64,000 nucleotides of DNA from Candidatus Daviesbacteria bacterium. Lineage in GTDB: Bacteria; Patescibacteria; Microgenomatia; Daviesbacterales; UBA10151. This document shows positions 9,201-16,294 of the stretch, piece by piece. Under the pieces are notes generated by a model, which was not told the DNA's origin, searched no databases, and worked only from the letters and a program-made list of their open reading frames with translations. Within the stretch, counting starts at the first letter, position 1. Every line of letters begins with the position of its first letter. Location: NCBI GenBank assembly GCA_028687915.1, contig JAQTZF010000001.1, positions 310,001 through 374,000 on the forward strand. Reading direction: 5' to 3'. The position numbers and the translations under genes were made by a program.

Positions 9201-11397
9201 TTTTCAGCTGCAGCTGTTTAACCTGCGGGCTTACCTCGCCAGGTTGTTTCTCTACTTTTGGAGGGGTGACCTTTGTCTCAGGAACTGGCGCAGGTGCTGG
9301 TTTGGGTTCGGGCGCTTTCACTTCCGCTGGTTTGACCCAGGGCTTTGTGAATCTGTCGCCGTTTTTCGTCCACCATTTTGCTGCTTCCGTTTCAGGAATT
9401 ACTTTTTTGTCAAAATAAACTGCTTGAGGTTCGATATTGCCAGTCTGAGTGTTCTTGCCCATGAGGTAGGAGACACCAGCTGTCTTGCCTTTTTGTCGGA
9501 ATATAGAGCCTTTATCAAAAAGACCCGCGTCTTTGACCGCCACCTTACCGACTTTATCAGTGGAATCGGCATCGAATTGAAAACCCTCAGTCGGTTTTGC
9601 GGGAGCTGGGGCAGTGGCTGCCTTGATAGTCGACATCACTTTTTTATACCCCTCAATATCGTAGCTTTTGCCCTTAAACATGGCATAAATATCTTTGTAT
9701 TGATCGTTAGTTATTTTCTGCCCCTGGAATTTTTTGGCTTCTTCCATGAGATTGAGTTTGCTGTTGACGCCGTTTTTGAGATTATCGATCACCCAGTTGA
9801 CCACCCCTTTGTTGACAGTCATGTCTCTGGCATATTTATTCGTCTGACCATACTGATTGCGCAGGGTATTCCAGAGAGCTTTGCCATCCTTCCAGGTGGG
9901 ATTTGTGATCGCGACTTCTTCCGCGATTGCAGGCGTTTGCTCGGTTGCAGCTGGCGTCTCTTTCAGAGTTGCCGATGGCGCTGCTTCGGGAGTTTTGACT
10001 GCTTCAGCGATTGCCATTTCAGGCGTTCCTTTTGATGGCGTCACCTTGATGTTTTGTTCTTTTGCCAGGGTTATGAGATCGGAGTTTGAAAGTTTGTTTG
10101 CTGGTAGTCCGAATTTTGTTTTGACTTCTTCGCCACCCAGACCCTTGATAACCTCAGCTCGTTGCTCATCGGTGAGTGTGGATCGCACTGAGAGTCCTGC
10201 TGGCATGTTTCTGATGGTGCTTACCACTAAGGCTCGTTTGTCGGGGACATTCACCCACAGCTCGCGGAATAAATCCTCGAACTCCTGGCGGAATGTCTTG
10301 CCAGTGTAGCCTGTTGGATTCTGGATTTTCGTCAAGAACTCATAGGCGCGGTTGGCTGTATTCCATGCCTGATTGAACTGACCCATCTCTTGCGGTGTTT
10401 GCATCGACTGAGCTGGGAATTGTTTTGTGATGTCGACGACCTTTTGTTTCCAGGCAGTTTTGATCTGATCCGCGCTGGCTTTCTCGTTGACTCCGAGATA
10501 ATCGAATGCCTGTTTTTTAGTGATGCTCAGCTGCTCGGATGCAGCTTTCTCCATGTTCTTTTCGAGTTGCGCTGCCTGTGATGGGAATGCTTTTGCCAGG
10601 GCGTAGTTGGTAGAGTGGAGTGCAATCACTGCTGCCGTATTTTTCAATGCGTCTTCAGGACTGTCTCCCTTAATAAGTGAGGTGACATAAGCTGCAGGAG
10701 CGATGATTCCAGTCGACTTGAAATAACTGGGTTTCATACCTGCAATAGAAAATGCCCCTCCCAGAGCAAAGTCAGCTCCAAAGTCTTTGGCACGCTGCGA
10801 AGCGTCCTTGTAGAACTCTGATTTTTGAACCTGACCTAGACCTGCGAAGGTTAAACCATTCGTCAGAAGTGAGTAAGTTTTGGGTGCAATACGAGCGAAT
10901 CTAGCGACAGCAGGAATCCCTCTGGCTGCGCCTTGAATCAGCTCTCCGCCCACTAGAAAAGTTGCGACAGTGCCGAGAATGTTAAATTCGACATCGGTCA
11001 TTTTGGCTGCCATTGCTGCAGTGTCGTCGGCATATTTAATCTCTGGATTCCACCAGCCGAAAGTGAATGCTTTGGCAAGTCCTGTGCCTGCCCCTCCGAG
11101 TGCGCCGACTGTGGCGCTGGGGAGTCGTTCCCAGAACCCTGACTCTCTTGCGCCGATCCCGAATGTTTGTGCTGCCGTCTCGACCCAGAGATTCTCGTAA
11201 GGTTTATAGCTTCCGCCTTTGTCTCCAGGGATCGCGTATTCTGATTGTTTGGTGAGTTCGGCTATCGGTTTGAAAAGATCAGTGGCTTTTGTGCTGACTG
11301 GCTTGAAGAAATCGCCCAGTGTTTTTCCCACAGAAGACACTCCCTTCTCGATAGGGCTTAATATGTTTGTTTTCAGTGTGTCTAAAAAGTTTGGCAT
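6226..11397 (-). CDS. Giant polyvalent virion protein with degenerate J-like domain
   Basis: 1723 residues, the largest gene of the prophage. A Gly/Ala-rich amphipathic N-terminus (about 90-260) is followed by a DnaJ-like domain (about 293-358, LGVNEKASADQIKTAWKQKV) in which the catalytic HPD motif is missing (FPAQ at that place). Next come Pro/Lys linkers and a large helical region (about 880-1200) resembling LPD-type domains of phage polyvalent proteins. The C-terminus is Gly/Pro-rich. Polyvalent proteins are packaged and injected with phage DNA. Lying between tail-associated genes and the endolysin in a virion without a tape measure, it is best read as an ejection or internal virion protein (inference). 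Confidence 0.7.
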   Translation of the reverse strand: MPNFLDTLKTNILSPIEKGVSSVGKTLGDFFKPVSTKATDLFKPIAELTKQSEYAIPGDKGGSYKPYENLWVETAAQTFGIGARESGFWERLPSATVGALGGAGTGLAKAFTFGWWNPEIKYADDTAAMAAKMTDVEFNILGTVATFLVGGELIQGAARGIPAVARFARIAPKTYSLLTNGLTFAGLGQVQKSEFYKDASQRAKDFGADFALGGAFSIAGMKPSYFKSTGIIAPAAYVTSLIKGDSPEDALKNTAAVIALHSTNYALAKAFPSQAAQLEKNMEKAASEQLSITKKQAFDYLGVNEKASADQIKTAWKQKVVDITKQFPAQSMQTPQEMGQFNQAWNTANRAYEFLTKIQNPTGYTGKTFRQEFEDLFRELWVNVPDKRALVVSTIRNMPAGLSVRSTLTDEQRAEVIKGLGGEEVKTKFGLPANKLSNSDLITLAKEQNIKVTPSKGTPEMAIAEAVKTPEAAPSATLKETPAATEQTPAIAEEVAITNPTWKDGKALWNTLRNQYGQTNKYARDMTVNKGVVNWVIDNLKNGVNSKLNLMEEAKKFQGQKITNDQYKDIYAMFKGKSYDIEGYKKVMSTIKAATAPAPAKPTEGFQFDADSTDKVGKVAVKDAGLFDKGSIFRQKGKTAGVSYLMGKNTQTGNIEPQAVYFDKKVIPETEAAKWWTKNGDRFTKPWVKPAEVKAPEPKPAPAPVPETKVTPPKVEKQPGEVSPQVKQLQLKKDALEKLRYSNPGDDKIVRAIKKIDDQIAQQFTAQEQKAAKAEEIRLKYRPEEKELLDAERVPSVGEIMKDKEAYLKKFQERMQGKVKAPKKMRADEMATPPKGSAPRPPKEEPITQAPPPPEGSALEQIDKMVGKLGKAASVADWLKGVKPWFSRNFTDRYAPMKQFEETVSKLQGLPIDIDSSPYIAARLYAGRFGTIEVAFRDLQKIVSPVRKFRPDFTRYVLAQRAIERADRGFDNPAGVTKETGEKALTELKEKVGEKVYKQFEQAGQAIQNWSIRNILEPMRDTGLISKKAFNAVVEKNKSWMPFHVLDYLPDAKQADQMQAGSETFSVSKQGVIQGLKGTEKQIRDPFESIVDNLSKAINLTKRNEVARKLIDLRKSHPEAKEFIKYLYKDAKAPKDWDTISAFINGKVTRWAVPKELSEAMHALSPAEAGVMGKLAMASTRAFKAGVTTFYIPFTLTNAIRDFQTASIVTKWGFSPVNWLSGLMDGFKGAFKWESKAYDDFLKNQGGYGGYIGNAKQLSVVSKELFTPSWWTKTKAIINPFQLISNFSEAVELAPRLGIYKKGIAKPGVTTTEAAFEARNATVDFAKAGKEMRIINQWIPFVNARWQGLLRVKDAFKENPLKSALKAMALIVMPGVATYFYNIMNHEDLWDDIPQWAKDQYFIIILGSEKDKEGKTVPKVLQIPKGDMGAIFYNPLEYAFEYVRKQEPANLLKLAVEWTSQLSPVPFSRDGELSGSAFLGGALPPALKTLVEEVTNLNLFTGFPIIPRKLEKVAPTEQYNEKTEPLAVMLGRAVGWSPMRIAHIATGLFGSSSKYVFNPSDLVGASLQRFVRTQGGAKENAAWQLLDDTTVGYNTARIQVQKALTAGNLPQAQKIATDWNNKAKLIVPQITPLLFADDPKEAVSFQKSVMFDASDMQRLLKLSAPAGTKNPVLKPGGSAPRANDPLGLMGGSAPAPSAKPTMGQMFPTGGGATKGNDPLGLFK

Positions 11398-11453
11398 AGT
11401 ATTTTTAATCCCTTCTTTCGATGGGCTTCATGACAGGCTAAATACTGAGGAGG

Positions 11454-12536
11454 TTAAACTCCTGGCGTAAATAACCTTTTCAAAAAGCCACCGATACCGC
11501 CTTGCGTTTTTGTGTTCCATTCGTCGTCGATGATGCTTGAGACATTCTCTCCTTTGTCCGTGACTGCTGTTCCGTAAGCTCCCTTCAGCTGATCTGCTGT
11601 GTAGCCTTGCTTCCATGCGTCCCTGATTTTCATTCGAAGTCCCTCAGAGGGAATCGTTTGCGCTGCTGCTCCAGTTCCTGCTCCTTCTTCTGATTGATAA
11701 TAGGTGGTCTTTCCTGTTGCTGGGTCAAAATATCCGACGATATTGCCCCATGCGTCTTTCACTTGCTGCTGGTTTGCACCTGATCCGCCTTTGCTGGCAT
11801 TGATTCTGCCTGTCTGTGCTTCGTAGAGTTTGAGTTCAAACTCTTTCTCCCATCTGCTCGTTTCGGTTGCTGCTGATAATTCTTGCGTTCTCGCTTGCTG
11901 GTAGGTTTGTAGTAAGCCTCCCAGGAATTGCAGGTTGTATCTCATACTGTTGACTGACGATTCTTTGTCTTTTGTCTCCATGCCCACCTTGTTGGTGATC
12001 TCTCCGAGTTTGGCGTTATATGTGCCTGCTTTCGTGTTTCTCTCATCGATCAGGTTATTGATCTTGGCGTTGGCGAGTCTTTGAATTTCGCCAGTTTCTC
12101 CAGTGATTGTCGCTGCGCTATACCCTGGATTCTTTCGCACTTTTGAGACTGATTCGTCTCTTAAATTCTTTTCGGTGGCGATGCTGGTATCTAAGGCATC
12201 AATTTCGCCTTTGACTTTATCCAGTCCTGACTTGCTGTATTCCTCCTCGTAGCGCCTGGTCTGGTAGCCTTGCAGCTCTGATTCCGCACCCTGCAGTTTG
12301 CCGTAGGTGTCCTGAAAATTCGTTTGCAGTGTCGGCAAGTCAAAGCCCATTAAATTCATAGAGCCTCCGCCTAAGTTGCTCAGTCCTGCTGCCAGATTTC
12401 CTACTGATCCCTGCCCACCTTGACCTTGACCTTGACCTGGGTCTTCGCCGTTTGTCCAGATGCCTTCGCCCCACCATCTCTGGTTTTTGCCTGTGGTTGG
12501 GTTGTCATACCATCCGCCGTATTGTTTGTCTGCCAT
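11454..12536 (-). CDS. Coiled-coil phage structural protein
   Basis: 360 residues from ATG at 12536 (MADKQYGG). A GTG four codons upstream is rejected because it abuts the GGAGG Shine-Dalgarno, which is well spaced for the ATG. The N-terminus is Gly/Gln/Trp-rich, followed by a long helical coiled coil (about 65-230) and a low-complexity Gly/Ala C-terminus. It sits between the tail-fibre-like gene and the giant polyvalent gene, so a virion or ejection role is likely. No family recognised. Confidence 0.6.
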   Translation of the reverse strand: MADKQYGGWYDNPTTGKNQRWWGEGIWTNGEDPGQGQGQGGQGSVGNLAAGLSNLGGGSMNLMGFDLPTLQTNFQDTYGKLQGAESELQGYQTRRYEEEYSKSGLDKVKGEIDALDTSIATEKNLRDESVSKVRKNPGYSAATITGETGEIQRLANAKINNLIDERNTKAGTYNAKLGEITNKVGMETKDKESSVNSMRYNLQFLGGLLQTYQQARTQELSAATETSRWEKEFELKLYEAQTGRINASKGGSGANQQQVKDAWGNIVGYFDPATGKTTYYQSEEGAGTGAAAQTIPSEGLRMKIRDAWKQGYTADQLKGAYGTAVTDKGENVSSIIDDEWNTKTQGGIGGFLKRLFTPGV

Positions 12537-12537
12537 G

Positions 12538-12771
12538 TTATTTTTCACCTCCTTTCGTTGGTTGTTTTACTTCAGTAATAACTCCAGTAACTAAGTTGAA
12601 GCTCCACTCCTTATTGCCATCGAGTCCGTATTTTGAGAACAGACTGACGAGCCAGACATTCTTTTGAGCTTCTAGCGCCTGGCTGATTGCGATGTGCTGC
12701 CTGACGAGTTTGTCTTTTTCTTGCAGCTCGATCAGGTCTTCGTTTTTTAGTTTTAATTTTTTATTGAACAT
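12538..12771 (-). CDS. Small phage protein of unknown function
   Basis: 77 residues starting MFNKKLKLKN. The start is set by AAGGAGG inside the last codons of the upstream tail-fibre-like gene, whose stop overlaps this ATG by 11 bases, so translation is coupled. A charged helix (residues 1-37) is followed by a short C-terminal domain. No domain recognised; neighbours suggest a virion or chaperone role for the fibre-like protein. Confidence 0.6.
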   Translation of the reverse strand: MFNKKLKLKNEDLIELQEKDKLVRQHIAISQALEAQKNVWLVSLFSKYGLDGNKEWSFNLVTGVITEVKQPTKGGEK

Positions 12772-14080
12772 ATGCCTCCTTAATGACCCCAGGTTTGGTC
12801 TGCCACGCCTGGGTGAAATCAGTAATCTTTTTGTCGACATCTCCACCTGTTTTTCTGATCTGTTTTACCCGATGGTCGAAATATCGCTTTTTGAATGAGT
12901 CCTCGGTTTCGTCAGCCTCTTTGACGATGATCTCTCCCTCTGGTTCGAAGTCCTTGCCGAATGCGCCGTCGCGGATAGTGAAGACAATAAAATCAAAGGG
13001 AGCGCTCGACTTGCCTCCAGCGATCTCTTTGACTGTCATGCTGTTTTTATCGACCTCTTTGACGAAGATTCCGTTGCAGTCTCCGCGCGGGGTGACATAA
13101 GCGGTGACCTTCCTGGCGTCACTGACTGCTGGGAAGTGGGCGGGAAAAGCGATCTTGCGCTCTCCGTTTGCCAAAGTATCCGATCCACGATGCACCAGCA
13201 AGACTTCAGCTGCTTCGATCCCTGTATAAACAAGCAGATGATTTTTCTTGAGCGGGTGAGGGATCGTAAAATTACACCAGCCAGTTTTGTTGATATTGCC
13301 CGCGACATTCAGTGCCTGCATTCCGCACATCATGATGTTTAAGCTGGAGAGGTAAGCAATACCTCCGTAAATTCTTTCTGCCGACATCGACCCTGTGGTG
13401 ATTTTTCCTGCGTTAAGATTGGCGATTTCGGCATCAGTGACCGCTAAATCTTGAATCTTGGCTGTCGAAATGGCTGCATTCATGATTTTCGAATTGCCCA
13501 CAGCCAAAGCGCCGATCTGCGCCCAGGTGACGGCGAGGTCTTGAATCTTTGCCGTGCTGATTGCTGCCTCCATTATCCTGGAATTACCCACCTGCAGGAG
13601 TCCGATTTTCGAATTGGTGATGGTTTCGTTGGCGATCTCGGCGTTGGTTACTGCCAGGTCTTGGATTTTGGCAGTGGAGATCGCAGCGTTCATGATCTTG
13701 CTGTTACCGACCTCTGAGTTGCCGATTTTGGCGTTGATAATCGCTGCGTCCTGGATGTGTGCCGTGATGATGACCGCTTCTTCTACCTGTGCCGACAGTG
13801 TAATGACTGCACCTGTTTTGAAGACCTTTGCTGCAGTCACGGCGTCGTCTTTTAGCTTTGATGTAGCGACTGCTGCAGCTGCCAACTTTTCCTCAGTGAC
13901 CGATAAATCCATGAGGTTACCATCACTCACGGCGTTTTCTTTGAGCTGCGAACTTCCCACTGATTGCGGAGCAAGGGGGAGAGAATCCACGCCGTTGTGG
14001 GTGTGCGGTTGCACGACAGGGAAGGGCTGGTCTGTGACCTCCCTGTTCGTAAATACCTTTTTTATTAAGTCTGTTAGCAT
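12761..14080 (-). CDS. Tail-fibre-like protein with repeated beta-helix-type units
   Basis: 439 residues. The N-terminus has HTHNG (27-30 region), a motif frequent in phage fibre proteins. Residues about 40-225 are a run of roughly ten-residue units of the type xAVxxxKIx, with near-identical blocks NAAISTAKIQDLAVT beginning at about 131, 171 and 201 (period 30-40). These read as a beta-helical or trimeric shaft. A globular C-terminal region (about 240-439) has Cys pairs and charged loops. The protein is probably the receptor-binding fibre or spike. The repeats are also visible at DNA level between 13440 and 13740, a likely place for copy-number change. Confidence 0.7.
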   Translation of the reverse strand: MLTDLIKKVFTNREVTDQPFPVVQPHTHNGVDSLPLAPQSVGSSQLKENAVSDGNLMDLSVTEEKLAAAAVATSKLKDDAVTAAKVFKTGAVITLSAQVEEAVIITAHIQDAAIINAKIGNSEVGNSKIMNAAISTAKIQDLAVTNAEIANETITNSKIGLLQVGNSRIMEAAISTAKIQDLAVTWAQIGALAVGNSKIMNAAISTAKIQDLAVTDAEIANLNAGKITTGSMSAERIYGGIAYLSSLNIMMCGMQALNVAGNINKTGWCNFTIPHPLKKNHLLVYTGIEAAEVLLVHRGSDTLANGERKIAFPAHFPAVSDARKVTAYVTPRGDCNGIFVKEVDKNSMTVKEIAGGKSSAPFDFIVFTIRDGAFGKDFEPEGEIIVKEADETEDSFKKRYFDHRVKQIRKTGGDVDKKITDFTQAWQTKPGVIKEAYVQ

Positions 14081-14084
14081 AGTT

Positions 14085-15542
14085 TTATAAAATGCCTAAT
14101 GGCTCGAAATAAGTTGTCGCCGATATAATTTCAGGCGTGTCATTGCCATTCGGATGCAAACTGACCGCCAGCTCGTAGTCTTCGCCTTCGCCTGGGTTGT
14201 CCTCATCTCCGCCTGTCTCGATAGTGAAAATCGCTTTTGTTTGCCCGACCTTATCGAATAACTCTGCGCCGTCCTGCATGGTTGCCAGCTGCCAGGTGGC
14301 TTCCTGATTGACCTTGTAATAGACTTCGATGCTGCAGTCGGCTGGCAGGGCTTTGGTCAGTAGTTTTATATGTCTGAATCCTTTTTGAGTGAATGTTTCC
14401 CCGCCGTCAAAAATCAAGCCTTCAAAGCGTCCCTCGGCTTTGTTGTCCTCGTCAATAACATCGACGCCGAAGGTTGCGCCATCCTGCCAGGAGACGAATA
14501 ACTCATCGCCATAAACTGTCAGCGCTCCGATTGAGACATCTTCCATTTTTCCGTGTGAGGGAATGTATTCGAGATTGAGCGCATAGGGATCGTTTTTGTT
14601 GATCCTGCCGTAAGAGTAGACTCCACATTTTTCCGATCCGTTTAAGCCATAAAGAGGCAGCCCACCATAATTGCAGACTGCTCCTGGGTTGACCCAGCCA
14701 TATGTCCCAGGGAATTTCTTGATCTTCATGAGGGTGGCAGTGTCCCAGAAGTAGAGTGCGCCTTTGATACCTGCCTGAATCGTCAGGAATTCACCCTGCA
14801 TCATTGCGTTGACGCCTCGCTCGGCGACCATGCGTCTTTGAATCCAGGAGGGTTGAATTTTGTCCCATGTCCAGAGCCAGCCTTCTTCAACCTTGTCGCC
14901 TTTGTGCGATCCGAGCAATACCAGCTGATCTTGACTCACAAGCACTTTATGACGATGACCTTTGGGAACATCGAGAGCTTCGAGATTGAAGCCTCCCTCG
15001 TAATCGACCATTGCCAGGTTTTGTGCGTCGCAGATAAGTAGAACTCCCAGGGCTTCCACTGCTGTGTGCCAGGCAGGATCGCCATTGAGTGATTGCCAGT
15101 CGTGTTCGACATCAGTCGCCCAGTTACTTTCGTCAGCTTTGCTCAATAAAATTCTTGAGACTTTGGTTTCGGTCATCCAGTAAAGGTAAGGAACATAGTT
15201 GTCGCTGCCGTCATTGTTGGTGTATTCGGCTGCACCAGTGATTTTGCCGTTGGCGTCCGTATAAACCAGCTCCCACGCTGAGGTGGGGGTAGCTTTCCTA
15301 TACACATTTCCTGTATCACCGAAGCCATAAAGCTGTCCGTTTGAAGCGGGAACGAAAAATAGAATCAGATCAGTGACTGTCGTCAATGAGTCTTTTTTGA
15401 GTGCTTGATTGCATTTTAGGGTGTTTTCTTCCCCTCGGATATTTAAGCCATACCCGAACTGGAATGCTTCTCGCACTCCCTGATGGGGATCGTCTGCGAT
15501 CCCTCCTCTGAATCCCTGTATTTTATAAGCGTTTAGTGCCAT
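14085..15542 (-). CDS. Virion protein, possible beta-propeller
   Basis: 485 residues beginning MALNAYKIQGFRGGI, a start often seen in podovirus tail or stopper proteins. The sequence is rich in short beta strands with repeated W/G-containing blades (GQLYGFGDTGNVYRK, LLICDAQNLAMVDYEGG, GVYSYGR), which suggests a propeller-like fold. It lies between the head-tail adaptor candidate and the fibre-like gene. Function as a tail hub or adsorption protein is inferred from place only. Confidence 0.55.
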   Translation of the reverse strand: MALNAYKIQGFRGGIADDPHQGVREAFQFGYGLNIRGEENTLKCNQALKKDSLTTVTDLILFFVPASNGQLYGFGDTGNVYRKATPTSAWELVYTDANGKITGAAEYTNNDGSDNYVPYLYWMTETKVSRILLSKADESNWATDVEHDWQSLNGDPAWHTAVEALGVLLICDAQNLAMVDYEGGFNLEALDVPKGHRHKVLVSQDQLVLLGSHKGDKVEEGWLWTWDKIQPSWIQRRMVAERGVNAMMQGEFLTIQAGIKGALYFWDTATLMKIKKFPGTYGWVNPGAVCNYGGLPLYGLNGSEKCGVYSYGRINKNDPYALNLEYIPSHGKMEDVSIGALTVYGDELFVSWQDGATFGVDVIDEDNKAEGRFEGLIFDGGETFTQKGFRHIKLLTKALPADCSIEVYYKVNQEATWQLATMQDGAELFDKVGQTKAIFTIETGGDEDNPGEGEDYELAVSLHPNGNDTPEIISATTYFEPLGIL

Positions 15543-15599
15543 AGTTTTTTCAATTTCAAGGTTTTACCTTGCCTTTGAAAGCCCCTCAATCTGGCGGGC

Positions 15600-16280
15600 T
15601 TACCTTTGCCATCTCATGCTCGTCGCTTGTCCTTTGAACACGCTTTGCGGTTCTTCGTCCTCTCTCTCTTTGAGCTGCTGCAGCATGGAATTCGCCTCGT
15701 TTATCTCTTTGACTGCCTCGTTTGCTCTGCCAGGTGTCTTCGAAAGACAGATTGCAAAAGCGAACTTGATAATCGGCTCATCCATTTCTTCTGGTGTGAT
15801 CGGTTCGTCAGTTTCCTCGACCATTTTCACTGGTCGTCTCCTATAAAAGAGGTCGAGAATTTTGCCTTCCAGTCCTGCCACATCTTCGTCTTTGGTGATT
15901 TCTTTCAGGTTGAGAAAATACTCGTCACCCACAATGGAATAAACCCTCTCGTAGGGGTAGGACTTGTCGTTATAAGCATCGATGTCGACTTTGAAATGTT
16001 TTTTCTGTTCTTCGGTGACGGGATCGTAAGCGGTAAGTAGAATCATTCCGCCTGGTTTGAAATCAAAAGGAAGGTAGTAATCTTCTTTCAGTGTGCCGTC
16101 GATTTCTAGTTCGATGGCTTGGGTAGCATGGTGATTTAAGAACTTCCAGGCTGCATAATTGCAAGCCCTCACCACTGATTTATTGATCCAGCGTTCTTTG
16201 TCTTCGGGCTTCCAAAAGCCTGTTATTTTGCTGGCTGCGATTCTGGCATCTAAATCTTGTGTAAATTCTTGAAATTCCAT
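15600..16280 (-). CDS. Putative head-to-tail adaptor protein
   Basis: 226 residues, mixed helical and acidic. The pattern LDARIAAS...WINKSVVRACNYAAWKFL followed by a beta-rich middle (YYLPFDFKPGGM, VYSIVGDEYFLNL, LFYRRRP) and a C-terminal helix is typical of podovirus adaptor proteins that ring the portal. Family assignment is by overall look, not by a diagnostic motif. A 57-base gap with hairpins separates it from the next gene (14085). Confidence 0.5.
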   Translation of the reverse strand: MEFQEFTQDLDARIAASKITGFWKPEDKERWINKSVVRACNYAAWKFLNHHATQAIELEIDGTLKEDYYLPFDFKPGGMILLTAYDPVTEEQKKHFKVDIDAYNDKSYPYERVYSIVGDEYFLNLKEITKDEDVAGLEGKILDLFYRRRPVKMVEETDEPITPEEMDEPIIKFAFAICLSKTPGRANEAVKEINEANSMLQQLKEREDEEPQSVFKGQATSMRWQR

Positions 16281-16294
16281 ATTTTCACCTCCTC

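Noticed and set aside
8851..10035. 394-codon + strand open frame
   Set aside because: Antisense shadow of the 1723-residue gene; Phe/Arg/Cys-rich composition typical of a shadow frame, no start signal.
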